The notes under the pieces: generated by a model
Database searches by the model: none
Told to the model about the DNA's origin: nothing
Seen by the model: only the letters and a program-made list of their open reading frames with translations
Assembly (NCBI RefSeq): GCF_001029445.1
Contig: NZ_LDOT01000006.1
Span: 248,001-312,000 of the forward strand
DNA: 64,000 nucleotides
Reading direction: 5' to 3'
Source of the DNA: Photobacterium aquae
GTDB lineage: Bacteria > Pseudomonadota > Gammaproteobacteria > Enterobacterales > Vibrionaceae
Shown here: in pieces, positions 1 through 8,556 of the stretch
How positions within the stretch are numbered: position 1 is the stretch's first letter
How the letters are laid out: the number at the start of each line of letters is the position of its first letter
Program-made: the position numbers and the translations under genes

Positions 1-2
1 GG

Positions 3-107
3 AGTTCATCTGTTTTCATTGGCATATTCGTTGCCTATCTCGGTGTTACAAAATTAATGACGCGTAAAGATAGCCCAATTGTCGGCAGGAATAAACCAAA
101 CTTGTGA
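3..107 (+). CDS. C-terminal end of a membrane protein (partial)
   Basis: The first 104 bases read as an open frame that enters from outside the window and ends at a TGA at 105-107. The 34 visible residues are a hydrophobic stretch resembling a last transmembrane helix (IGIFVAYLGV) followed by a basic, polar tail. This is the usual look of the end of an inner-membrane transporter, but too little is present to name a family. The frame is short enough that chance cannot be excluded. Confidence 0.5.
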   Translation, partial: SSSVFIGIFVAYLGVTKLMTRKDSPIVGRNKPNL

Positions 108-524
108 TTTAGCTTAATTTTTTATTTGGTTTTATGCAGCCAACACACTGATTTTAGCAAGCAAGTTCATGATTCGATGCTTTTTTAGACGTTTAATGAG
201 TGGTTGCATGCATTTTCTTGCGATATAGATGCAAAACAAATGCATAAGCATTGTTTTGTCTCCGAGGCAACTTGCACCAAATGCTATGTCTAGGTATGTT
301 GAGGTTGCCGCTGTTTTGCATGAATCTCCTGTCGGATTGCAATACAGCAAACATGGAAGTGTTACAGCTCGTGCGCAAGGATCATTGCCCGTATTGCGAT
401 TGTTGGTGAGCATATGCGGTGATTGGCGCGGCAATGCCCCCTTGCCAGATATAACCTCTTCCTGATTAGCCCTGTCCTTAAGCCTGCCTTTGTGCAGCCT
501 TTACTGAAGTAGTAGCGGTGCGTT
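108..524. other. Intergenic region with no supported gene
   Basis: About 420 bases separate the partial membrane gene from the PEP-synthase-like gene. Short open frames of 60-100 codons occur on both strands, but they lack a ribosome binding site, have no recognisable domain and show improbable residue composition. I see no clear terminator, promoter or repeat here. Confidence 0.5.
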
Positions 525-1406
525 ATGACAAACAGTGTTCAGTCAGATATACAGTTAAAAAAAGTAGTGTGTTCAACAGTGCAACTGGGGAAGGAAAACT
601 ATCCGGTAGGAATGCTCTCGCTGGATGGATTGGTTCAAGAGGTGGGTATGCATCCTTATGCGATAGCATATCCCGAACAATTGCCTGGTTCTACCCAGCA
701 ACAGCTATTGGCGCAAACCGAGAATAGCCCTGCGGAGTTTTGGGTAGAGGCAATAGCCCAGAAAATTATCCGCACGGCAGAGCAGTATGGTGAAGAACCG
801 TTGCTGGTCTGTCTGAGCGGCGCAGACTCCCACCAGCGCAAGGGATTGCTGGGAGCCGAAATGGAAGAGTTAGAGATTAACCCGCTGATTGGTCTGCGTG
901 GTGTTTCTCGCTTTGCTGAACAAAGTCGACGTAAGGCCTTTGAACTGGAATGCGAAGCGGTTAAACGAGCCCAATCCAAGCTGGGGAGTACCGGTATAGA
1001 GTTGGTGCTACCTTTTGTTCGTACCTTTAGCGAAGCGGCGACAGTCTGTGATTTATTGGCAGAGCAAGGATTAGCACGCGGAGTGGGCGGGTTGAAAATA
1101 CATTTGTGTGCCCAGCTACCAGCCAATGCGTTGCTGGCGGAAACGTTCTTGCAATATTTTGATGGTGTAGTGGTTGATATTGACCAATTGGCCCAGTTTG
1201 CGCTGGGGCTTGATGAATCACATCCCAAGCTCGACTATTTATATGATGATCGCAATGAGGCCATTTTACTTTTGGTTAGGCAGTTACTATTGGCGACTCA
1301 CGCTGTAAATAAACCGTGTTCCATTGTAAGTCGCCATATCACAACATCGGCACATTTGCAGTCATGGCTGAAAGATCATGGTGTTTCATCGGTAATGACA
1401 CCTTAG
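525..1406 (+). CDS. Stand-alone PEP synthase C-terminal-domain-like protein, probably catalytically inactive
   Basis: This 293-residue protein matches only the C-terminal PEP/pyruvate-binding barrel of phosphoenolpyruvate synthase (PpsA, about 790 residues); the ATP-grasp and phospho-His domains are absent. Visible family motifs are NPLIGLRGVSR (residues about 119-129), FELECEAVKRAQ, LPFVRTFSEA, LPANALLAETFLQYFDG and ALGLD. Residues that matter in PpsA look changed by eye alignment: the Glu of the CEIPSN motif is Gln here, the Asp of the SNDMTQ metal site is replaced (IDQLAQ), and the active-site Cys of the CGQGPSD segment is replaced (SIVSRHITTS). It is therefore more likely a regulatory or ligand-binding paralogue than an enzyme. 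The first 70 residues lack a match I recognise. The ATG at 525 has only a weak ribosome site. A terminator follows. Confidence 0.8.
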   Translation: MTNSVQSDIQLKKVVCSTVQLGKENYPVGMLSLDGLVQEVGMHPYAIAYPEQLPGSTQQQLLAQTENSPAEFWVEAIAQKIIRTAEQYGEEPLLVCLSGADSHQRKGLLGAEMEELEINPLIGLRGVSRFAEQSRRKAFELECEAVKRAQSKLGSTGIELVLPFVRTFSEAATVCDLLAEQGLARGVGGLKIHLCAQLPANALLAETFLQYFDGVVVDIDQLAQFALGLDESHPKLDYLYDDRNEAILLLVRQLLLATHAVNKPCSIVSRHITTSAHLQSWLKDHGVSSVMTP

Positions 1407-1454
1407 TGATGTTTGGGCAGCTGCGGTAAGTGGCGAAGATAACCCCTGAATGAG

Positions 1455-1480
1455 AAAAACCGGCAGTAGCCGGTTTTTAT
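1455..1480. terminator. Bidirectional Rho-independent terminator
   Basis: A 10-bp perfect stem (AAAAACCGGC / GCCGGTTTTT) with an AGTA loop and T-runs in both directions lies between the convergent PEP-synthase-like and acyltransferase genes. Confidence 0.9.
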
Positions 1481-1517
1481 TTGCATTGGATCATGCGGGA
1501 TCATTGATGATCCTGCT

Positions 1518-2543
1518 TTATCTGAGCAGAAGTTTTTTGAGTGCTGTTTTGTCGATCAGGCTGACGACACCGTAACTGATAATGCAGGCGAGTATCCAGC
1601 GAGCTATCTCATTGGTATAGCCGCTGACCCCGAGCATGGGCAGCAGGTTCATCAAATAGATAATGATGAGTATGTGGCAAAGGTAAACGCCCAATACCTG
1701 TTGGCTTAAATAAGGGAGTGCTGGAAATGATCCAAATTGAGGGCGGCTAAGTAGCATTAGAAATAGCCCGGTTGCCCAAATTGGTGTGCCAAATAAAAAA
1801 TCGTGTTCGTTGAATGGCATATCAAAGCGGAGCAGGAACATAGCCTCGCCGAAATGAAGCAGGACTCCAATTAAGGTAATTGTTGCCGCAACGGCCAAAC
1901 GGCAGCGGGTATTGTTGATCCTTAGCCATATGCCGATACCCAGCATCAAGGTACTCATAAAAGGACCATTCCGGGTGAAAATCGGTGGGTCAATATGGAA
2001 AACTGCGGTATAGCTGCCCCCCATTAGCCCGTATAGGTAAATAATGACGGCAATTGCAACGATTGCTGTGTGCGGCACCTTGTATTTAAAGCAAAGGGCG
2101 ATAACAAACAGGCCAGATAGCAACCCAGGAATGTACCAAAGGTGGACCATTCCGCCTTCAAACAAGGTATTAAGTGGTTGAGAAAGCAAATATTGCCAGT
2201 AACCCATGCGCTCGGCAAAGTAGCCTTGTTTGATCAGGGTATCGAAATTAAATGGCGAAACGAGGTAGATCACACTCCAAGCCAGCCAGACTTTAAGGAG
2301 TGGCTGGCCATATTTTTTTAACGTTGGAAAAGGCGCATCTTTAAGTTTTGGGGCAATAAAATAGCCAGCCAGAATAAAAAATAGGGGAACAGCAAAACGA
2401 CTGAGTTGGTTTAGGACTAATCCAACCCATGGCTCCCCATTGATCAGCGGGGCGGTTTTAAAGAGTTGGCAGTGGATGGTAATGACGGCAAATAGTGCAA
2501 TGACTCTGCCTGCATCAAAACTGGTAATACGATTTGTGTTCAT
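1518..2543 (-). CDS. Acyltransferase family 3 (OafA/WecH-like) membrane protein
   Basis: The 341-residue product is an integral membrane protein with about ten hydrophobic segments. It begins with the acyltransferase-3 signature: a basic N-terminus, then FDAGRVIALFAVITIHC, where the His in helix 1 is the residue implicated in catalysis in this family. Later come RFAVPLFFILAGYF and a C-terminal GVYLCHILIIIYL segment, both typical. Members transfer acetyl or other acyl groups to surface sugars or other acceptors in the inner membrane. The acceptor cannot be told from the sequence, and no polysaccharide genes are adjacent. I chose the ATG at 2543 because the preceding 20 codons (possible start 2603) do not resemble the family. 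No strong ribosome site precedes either start. Confidence 0.85.
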   Translation of the reverse strand: MNTNRITSFDAGRVIALFAVITIHCQLFKTAPLINGEPWVGLVLNQLSRFAVPLFFILAGYFIAPKLKDAPFPTLKKYGQPLLKVWLAWSVIYLVSPFNFDTLIKQGYFAERMGYWQYLLSQPLNTLFEGGMVHLWYIPGLLSGLFVIALCFKYKVPHTAIVAIAVIIYLYGLMGGSYTAVFHIDPPIFTRNGPFMSTLMLGIGIWLRINNTRCRLAVAATITLIGVLLHFGEAMFLLRFDMPFNEHDFLFGTPIWATGLFLMLLSRPQFGSFPALPYLSQQVLGVYLCHILIIIYLMNLLPMLGVSGYTNEIARWILACIISYGVVSLIDKTALKKLLLR

Positions 2544-2703
2544 AGCGTCAAGATTGAGAGAAAACTGCCATGAATTTACCAATATTTGAGAACAATACGC
2601 CATGTTTTGGGTTGTATTCTTCTTAAATTCCTCGATTCTTTTTTCGTTTCGTGAACCAACTCTATATTTTATAAATTAACACCGTTCTTATTTTGGCGTG
2701 TTT

Positions 2704-4182
2704 TCAAGATGAACAGCTAATTATGATTTTCTTCCCCCATGCTGGTGGCATTGCTGCCAGCGATTCGAAGTGCGGCTGCTCATCAAAGGGAGTGCTGAGC
2801 GCAATCAGGAGATCATTGATCATACTGACATCCCCATGCTCTGCTTTTTCAATCGCCTGTTGGGCAAGGTAGTTTCTCAATATGTATTTGGGGTTGTTAT
2901 TCAGCATGATGTTGCGGCGCTGTTCGTCGCTGCTTGTTTGTAGGGTTAATCTTTGTGCATAGTGTTTTAGCCAATGTTCTAGAGGGGGGAGTTGGCTAAA
3001 CAGCGTGCGAAATTGTGAGGCTGACTGTGGGATATCTGGTTGGGCAATATGGCTTAGAGTCCGGAAGAACAGGGTATAGTCGACGTGTTGTGATGCCAAT
3101 AGTGCAAATAGCTCTTCATATAACTGCGCATCTGTAACGGACGGGGCATCAAGACCGAGTTTTCGCTGCATATTAATATTGTATGCTGCCTGCAGGGTGG
3201 GCTCGTAGGTATCAAGAACCGTTTCAATCTGTTGTTTGTCGATAAGAGAGCTCAACGCGTAGCCAAGAGCTGACAGATTCCATAATGCGATGCTAGGTTG
3301 GCGATTGAAAGCATATCGGCCCGTATAGTCAGAGTGGTTACAAATATACCCGGGCTCATAGTCATCAAGAAACCCAAACGGCCCGTAGTCAAGCGTCAGC
3401 CCTAGCACGGACATGTTATCCGTGTTCATTACCCCGTGAGCAAATCCGACTGCTTGCCAATCGGCAATCATGTGTGCGGTACGTGTTACGATTAACTTGA
3501 ACATTGCCTGATATCGGTTCTGGGAGTCTAGTTTGGCCAAATCGGGGAAGTGGTGCGTGATCAGGTAATCAGCCAATGTCGCTATTTTGTCATGTTGTCC
3601 GGTATAGAAAAGATATTCAAAATGGCCAAAACGAAGATGGCTTTCTGTAACTCGAACCAAGGTTGAGCCTCGTTCGACATCTTCGCGGTAAACCGGTGTG
3701 TCGCTGGATAGCACCGCAAGGGCATGGGTTGTTGCAATCCCCAATCCATGCATGGCGGCACTGGCAAGGTATTCCCGAATGCATGATCGTAAAACGGCAC
3801 GCCCGTCACCCATTCGAGAGTAGGGGGTGATACCCGAGCCTTTGAGGTGAATATCCCATTTCTCGCCTGCATTATTGATGACCTCACCCATTAACAGCCC
3901 ACGCCCATCACCCAGATCTGGGTTGTATTGCCCAAATTGATGGCCGGTATATTTCATGGCGAATGGGGCGAATCCGGCCAGTTGGTCATTGCCGGTAAAT
4001 ATATTGATAAAGTCTGGATGCTTGGCAGATTTGGGGTCGAGATCAAGGGTTCGGCACACTTGTGGGTTAACACTGATCAGAAACGGCTGGGTGAGCGGCT
4101 GTGGGGATACCGGAGTGCCAAAGCCTTCGGGCAAGGTGAGGAAAGTGTTGTTAAATACCCATTGGGACAAGGTTTTCATCAT
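2704..4182 (-). CDS. selO: Protein adenylyltransferase SelO (YdiU family)
   Basis: The 492-residue protein is a full-length SelO/YdiU, close to the 478 residues of E. coli. SelO is a pseudokinase-fold enzyme that transfers AMP from ATP to Ser, Thr or Tyr of target proteins and is linked to oxidative stress. Visible family motifs are KYTGHQFGQYNPDLGDGRG (nucleotide loop), LKGSGITPYSRMGDGRAVLR, and HGVMNTDNMSVLGLTLDYGP, which carries the catalytic and metal-binding Asp/Asn residues. The C-terminus ends in CSS, where some relatives carry selenocysteine; here it is an ordinary Cys codon. The start at 4182 gives MMKTLSQWVFNNTF, which fits the family. An unusual inverted repeat covers its ribosome-binding region. 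Confidence 0.95.
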   Translation of the reverse strand: MMKTLSQWVFNNTFLTLPEGFGTPVSPQPLTQPFLISVNPQVCRTLDLDPKSAKHPDFINIFTGNDQLAGFAPFAMKYTGHQFGQYNPDLGDGRGLLMGEVINNAGEKWDIHLKGSGITPYSRMGDGRAVLRSCIREYLASAAMHGLGIATTHALAVLSSDTPVYREDVERGSTLVRVTESHLRFGHFEYLFYTGQHDKIATLADYLITHHFPDLAKLDSQNRYQAMFKLIVTRTAHMIADWQAVGFAHGVMNTDNMSVLGLTLDYGPFGFLDDYEPGYICNHSDYTGRYAFNRQPSIALWNLSALGYALSSLIDKQQIETVLDTYEPTLQAAYNINMQRKLGLDAPSVTDAQLYEELFALLASQHVDYTLFFRTLSHIAQPDIPQSASQFRTLFSQLPPLEHWLKHYAQRLTLQTSSDEQRRNIMLNNNPKYILRNYLAQQAIEKAEHGDVSMINDLLIALSTPFDEQPHFESLAAMPPAWGKKIIISCSS

Positions 4183-4185
4183 ATT

Positions 4186-4235
4186 CTGCTATTATTCTCA
4201 GCCAAGTACAGTTTCAGTTTGGCTGAGAATAGCAG
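4186..4235 (-). repeat. Inverted repeat over the selO ribosome-binding region
   Basis: The arms at 4186-4205 and 4219-4235 are complementary over 17 bases, with a 3-base bulge in the left arm and a 13-base loop. The repeat ends 3 bases before the selO start codon, so in selO mRNA the hairpin would bury the translation-initiation region. It lacks a T-run, so it is a poor Rho-independent terminator for the upstream gene, which ends at 4264. Confidence 0.7.
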
Positions 4236-4263
4236 CAGTTACAACGGACTAATTGTAGGGTTA

Positions 4264-5622
4264 TCAAGCCGACTCTTTGCTTTCGATCGCTTCGATATCG
4301 ACAATTTTGGAACGGTTCATGATCACTTTCCAGCGTTGGATTCGAACGGTTTGATCTTCATCTCTCTCGCGGGTGATGAGGTTAAACAAATGCCGTTTTT
4401 CGACCGATTCCCGGGTGACTTGCCCGTCTTTTACCTGATAGATCTTCTGCGAGCCTTTTTCCATTAACCGAGTAATATCGCGAAGGTTAAGCATGATTGA
4501 CTCTCGCGTTTCTTCATAACCGGTCAAGAACTTGGTCGGAGACATCCGAGTTGTGCTTTTATAGTGCAAAATGGTTTCTTCACGCTGTGAAACCGTGTGG
4601 CGTCGGACTTTGCGGATTTCCTCATCCAAGCTCTTATAGCTGCAATATTCCATCCATTCCAGCTGACGGCCGATGAGCTGGTTAGAGTTGACGTCGAAAA
4701 ATTGCTTGCGCCACTTTGGCTTACCCTTGCGTACCCAACGCCATAGCATCGATTTAAGGTCGTCTTTGAAGACTTCGCGGGCCGCATAGATAAATGAAAG
4801 AACCAAGATAAACGAGGCGGTAATATCGCCCAGTACACCACGCGCTTGAATGAGCATCAAGGTAACGAAAATCATCACAAAACCGGCGGCAAAGCCGGTG
4901 ACAACTTTACGGGTTGTACTGCCTAGCTCGATGGTTTTCTCTTTCATCGTGACCGGGTATTCAATCAAGCGTCGCAGTAAGCGCATTTTGTTCGACATCC
5001 GGGTTGGGTCGGCCATCGCTCGGCTAGAGTTGTAGTTATTCTCTATCCGGTGGGTAGACTCTTTTTCACATACCTCAAGCAGTAGTTTTTTGATTTCACT
5101 GTAATCGCTGCTGCGAGGCAGGTGGGCAACGAGCTCGAGCAATCGTTGCTCTGTGTACCAGCTGAGGTAGTTATCGATATTCTCGTAGTACTTTTGCAGT
5201 TTATCGTCAGTCGGTACGCTTCGGCGTAGTCGCTTGAGGATACGGCGGGTCAGCTTGGCAACATCTTCCACTTCTTCGAGCGTACGCTCTTCGCGATCAT
5301 CAAGAAGGAGCTGGGTAGTTTTTTCCAGTGCCAGTGCATACTGGTAGGCATATAGGCTCAAGCTGAGTCGGTATTGCTCCGTGGATAGCTTTCCTCGGCT
5401 GGCAAGGCGGCTGTGTACAAGAGGTAGGTGGTTTATATCACTGTAATAGGTGCGTTTACCTTGGATGGCGTTATGGAAAAACTCATCCTCGGTGATGATA
5501 TGGCTGTTGAGTCCCAGCTCGCCTGGCACAAAAATATAGAGGTCAAGCTGTCGGTTGGTGGTTTCCTGAATGACATGGGAGATTTTCAGTTTATGGCCGT
5601 CTTTCTTTTCAACAGTGATCAC
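4264..5622 (-). CDS. Unknown protein with two central transmembrane helices
   Basis: I do not recognise a named family for this 452-residue protein. The N-terminal half is charged and mostly helical, with a Leu-rich part around residues 90-180. Two hydrophobic helices follow at about 240-260 and 265-285 (GFAAGFVMIFVTLMLIQ and ITASFILVLSFIYA). The C-terminal 160 residues are very rich in Arg, Lys and Glu. This suggests an inner-membrane hairpin with both large domains in the cytoplasm. The start is a GTG at 5622 preceded by a weak purine-rich site; no in-frame ATG lies upstream. It is read in the same direction as selO, 81 bases away, so the two may be co-transcribed. Confidence 0.7.
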   Translation of the reverse strand: MITVEKKDGHKLKISHVIQETTNRQLDLYIFVPGELGLNSHIITEDEFFHNAIQGKRTYYSDINHLPLVHSRLASRGKLSTEQYRLSLSLYAYQYALALEKTTQLLLDDREERTLEEVEDVAKLTRRILKRLRRSVPTDDKLQKYYENIDNYLSWYTEQRLLELVAHLPRSSDYSEIKKLLLEVCEKESTHRIENNYNSSRAMADPTRMSNKMRLLRRLIEYPVTMKEKTIELGSTTRKVVTGFAAGFVMIFVTLMLIQARGVLGDITASFILVLSFIYAAREVFKDDLKSMLWRWVRKGKPKWRKQFFDVNSNQLIGRQLEWMEYCSYKSLDEEIRKVRRHTVSQREETILHYKSTTRMSPTKFLTGYEETRESIMLNLRDITRLMEKGSQKIYQVKDGQVTRESVEKRHLFNLITRERDEDQTVRIQRWKVIMNRSKIVDIEAIESKESA

Positions 5623-5875
5623 TCTATTTCCATACCTCTGGATAACATTAATAACAGTGAGCTTAAATTTTTCGGGTTAATTTTAGATGAATAAACAGTG
5701 AAATAGCAGCAGTATTTGTTGCCGGAATGCTCGGTGGTTGAAAAACTAAACAATAAAATGAAGATAGGTCAGGCGTCTTGAACAAACATCACGTATAATA
5801 TGCTCCCTGATATTATGATGAATACCTGCTATTCCTTGAGCTGGTGTAACTAAGTTTCCGAGAGTGTCGAAAGCA

Positions 5876-6715
5876 ATGATCAAAATTGGACAATACAACA
5901 CATTAGAAGTCGTCAAACTGGTAGATTTTGGCGTTTTTCTTGATGGTGGTGAAGACTTTGGCAATATTTTGTTGCCAAAATCGGGTGTTCCTGCCGGCAC
6001 TGAACTGGGGGATAAGCTTGAGGTATTTGTCTACTTCGATTCTGAAGATGATGTTATCGCAACGACCGAGAAGCCGACGGCAATCGTCGGTGATTTTGCT
6101 CTGCTACGCGTTGTAGGTATCTGCGGCGTGGGTGCTTTTGTTGATTGGGGATTGCAGAAAGACCTGCTGGTTCCGTTCAGCGAGCAGCGCCGCCGTTTGG
6201 AAGTGGGTCAGGAAATCATGGTCCACATCTATACAGACAAGGCATCAGGCCGTATTGTTGGTTCAACGAAGTTTAACCGTTTCCTAGACAAGACCCCAGC
6301 GCGTTACAAAGTGGGCGACGAAGTACAAGTACAGATCGCAGAAGTGACGGATCTGGGCTACAAGGCGGTAATCGAAGGCCAACATTGGGGTCTTCTGTTT
6401 AAGACCGAGTCGTTCGGTAAACTGTTCCCAGGCAAGAAGCTGAAGGCGTACATCAAAGAGATCCGTCCGGATGGCAAGATCAACCTGTCGCTTCAAAAAG
6501 CTGGTCGTGCCAAGGTGGATGATTTGTCTGATAAGATCCTTTCTACCCTTGAGCGTAAAGGTGGCTTTGTGCCGTTGAGCGACAAGTCAACCCCTGAAGC
6601 GATCTTCAAAGAATTCCGTACCAGCAAGGCGACGTTCAAAAAGACCATTGGTGGCCTATACAAGAAAGGCATGATCATTATCGAGCGTGATGGTATTCGC
6701 CTAAACGACAATTAA
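5876..6715 (+). CDS. S1-domain RNA-binding protein, CvfB/YitL family
   Basis: The 279-residue protein has the CvfB layout: tandem S1-like OB-fold domains followed by a winged-helix end. The first domain (IKIGQYNTLEVVKLVDFGVFLDGG) and a third around residues 150-215 (YKVGDEVQVQIAEVTDLGYKA, then GKINLSLQK) are clear. The last 65 residues (LERKGGFVPLSDKSTPEAI, then FKKTIGGLYKKGMIII) form the C-terminal winged helix. Relatives bind RNA and influence virulence-factor expression in Gram-positive bacteria; the role in Vibrionaceae is not established. I chose ATG 5876 because it aligns with relatives; a GTG at 5864 would add four residues. A terminator follows the stop. Confidence 0.85.
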   Translation: MIKIGQYNTLEVVKLVDFGVFLDGGEDFGNILLPKSGVPAGTELGDKLEVFVYFDSEDDVIATTEKPTAIVGDFALLRVVGICGVGAFVDWGLQKDLLVPFSEQRRRLEVGQEIMVHIYTDKASGRIVGSTKFNRFLDKTPARYKVGDEVQVQIAEVTDLGYKAVIEGQHWGLLFKTESFGKLFPGKKLKAYIKEIRPDGKINLSLQKAGRAKVDDLSDKILSTLERKGGFVPLSDKSTPEAIFKEFRTSKATFKKTIGGLYKKGMIIIERDGIRLNDN

Positions 6716-6750
6716 TTATTGTTGGAATAAGCTGTAAAAACAGAGAAAAG

Positions 6751-6777
6751 CCAGTGATTATCACTGGTTTTTTTTTG
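6751..6777 (+). terminator. Rho-independent terminator of the S1-domain gene
   Basis: The stem CCAGTGA / TCACTGG with a short loop is followed by a run of nine T. Confidence 0.9.
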
Positions 6778-6847
6778 ACCATTAATATGGTCTGGCAGTC
6801 TGAAAATGTGTATGTTGGTGGCTTTCGATGACCATAAGGATATGGAT

Positions 6848-8464
6848 ATGCAAGGATGTAAGCTAACGGTGATTGCGACGGCAATTGCGATGTTATCAGT
6901 TCCAGCTGTTTGGGCCGCCAATGTTCCAACAGGGGTAGAGCTCGCCAGTGTGCAGGACTTAGTGCGGGGCAATGGTGACGAAGTCCCGACGTTAGACCCG
7001 AATTTTTCGTCTGATAATGCCAGCTCTCGGGTGATTACCGATATGTTTGAGGGCTTGGTCACCCAAACCCCTGAGGGCGAGGTAATACCGGCTCTGGCTT
7101 CACGTTGGGATGTCTCTGATGATGGTAAGGTTTATACTTTTTATTTACGCGACGGCATAAAGTGGTCGAATGGTGAGCCTATCACTGCCGCTGATTTTGA
7201 ATATAGTTTCAAGCGCGTTATCGACCCGAAAACCGGTGCGCCTTATGCGTGGTATTATTCTACGGCCCATATTCAGAATGCGGCTGCGATTAGTGGCGGT
7301 AAACTTGCACCTGACCAGCTTGGGGTGAAGGCGATCGACGACAAGGTTGTGCAAATCACCCTTGATAAACCTGTTCCGCATTTTGTCAAAATGCTGGTGC
7401 ACGAGTCGACATTTCCAGTCTATGCGCCTGCCATTAAGGCGCATGGCGATGCATGGACCAAGCCTGAAAATATCGTGACCAGCAGTGCCTATAAACTCAA
7501 GGAATGGGTATTGAACGAACGTATTGTGCTTGAGCGTAACCCACAGTACTGGAACAACGATAAAACGGTGATTAATAACGTTACCTATTTGCCTGTGGCG
7601 GACTTAACAGCCGAATATAACCGTTTCCGTACTGGGGAAATTCATATTACCTCTTCTTTTCCGCTTGAGCAGTACAACGCCATCAAGAAGCAGCGCCCAG
7701 ATGAATTGATCACCATGCCAGCTCTCGGTACTTATTATTATTTGTTTAATGTTCATAAGCCGCCGTTTGATAATGCTGATGTGCGTAAGGCCTTGGCGTA
7801 CGCTATAGATCGTGACGTTGTCACAAAGGTGATCCTTGGGCAGGGGCAGCTGCCCGCTTATGGTGTGACACCGCCATCGGTTGATGGTTTTAACGCTCCT
7901 GATCTCGCATGGGGGGAGCTTAAGCAGAAACAACGAGAGAAACAGGCGGTAGCCCTGTTGGAAAAAGCCGGTTATGGCAAGGACAACCCGTTAGAGTTTG
8001 AGCTTGTATATAACACTTCGGAGTCGCATAAGAAGCTAGCTGTAGTCATGTCTTCTATGTGGAAAAAGGCACTAGGGGCACATGTGAATCTTGCAAACCA
8101 AGAGTGGAAGACATTCTTGCAAAAACTCGTACAGCAAGATTTTTCTGTCGCCCGCTATGCTTGGATGGGGGACTACAACGAGGCATCGACATTTCTGTCA
8201 TATTTTGAATCAACAGGGATGAATTACGCCAAGTGGTCAAACGCAGAGTATGACGAGGTGATGGGGAAGGCTATACTGGCGGCCGATAACGAAAACCGCA
8301 ATGCCTTCTATCAGCAGGCTGAACAAATATTCGCAGATGAAATGCCAGCAATTCCTCTCTATCACTATACCCGCTCGGTACTGAAGAGCACCAAGGTGGG
8401 GGGCTACTCGAAGACTAATGCCGCAGAGGCCCGCTATACGCGTGATCTTTATATTATAAAGTGA
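6848..8464 (+). CDS. OppA-like periplasmic oligopeptide-binding protein
   Basis: This 538-residue protein is a family 5 solute-binding protein of the OppA/MppA type, which captures short peptides in the periplasm for an ABC importer. A cleavable signal peptide (KLTVIATAIAMLSVPAVWA) opens it. Family motifs include EVPTLDPNFSSDNASSRVITD near the N-terminus, then LRDGIKWSNGEPITAADFEYSF and NADVRKALAYAIDRD. Three in-frame starts cluster here; I chose ATG 6848 because the AAGGA at 6836-6840 lies 7 bases upstream, whereas ATG 6842 is only 1 base away. No permease or ATPase genes adjoin, so it is an orphan that probably feeds a permease encoded elsewhere. Confidence 0.92.
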   Translation: MQGCKLTVIATAIAMLSVPAVWAANVPTGVELASVQDLVRGNGDEVPTLDPNFSSDNASSRVITDMFEGLVTQTPEGEVIPALASRWDVSDDGKVYTFYLRDGIKWSNGEPITAADFEYSFKRVIDPKTGAPYAWYYSTAHIQNAAAISGGKLAPDQLGVKAIDDKVVQITLDKPVPHFVKMLVHESTFPVYAPAIKAHGDAWTKPENIVTSSAYKLKEWVLNERIVLERNPQYWNNDKTVINNVTYLPVADLTAEYNRFRTGEIHITSSFPLEQYNAIKKQRPDELITMPALGTYYYLFNVHKPPFDNADVRKALAYAIDRDVVTKVILGQGQLPAYGVTPPSVDGFNAPDLAWGELKQKQREKQAVALLEKAGYGKDNPLEFELVYNTSESHKKLAVVMSSMWKKALGAHVNLANQEWKTFLQKLVQQDFSVARYAWMGDYNEASTFLSYFESTGMNYAKWSNAEYDEVMGKAILAADNENRNAFYQQAEQIFADEMPAIPLYHYTRSVLKSTKVGGYSKTNAAEARYTRDLYIIK

Positions 8465-8492
8465 TGATAGATTGCTGTAGTTTCCGATCAAC

Positions 8493-8522
8493 AAGGCCCG
8501 CCAGTGCGGGCCTTGTTTTTTT
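8493..8522 (+). terminator. Rho-independent terminator after the oppA-like gene
   Basis: A GC-rich 9-bp stem (AAGGCCCGC / GCGGGCCTT) with a CAGT loop is followed by G and seven T. Confidence 0.93.
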
Positions 8523-8556
8523 AACGCTGTATAGTTAATAAATGCTAATGAATGGG

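Noticed and set aside
132..465. Overlapping open frames on both strands (132-434 minus and 229-465 plus)
   Set aside because: Neither has a ribosome site or a recognisable domain, and residue composition is improbable. They overlap each other on opposite strands.
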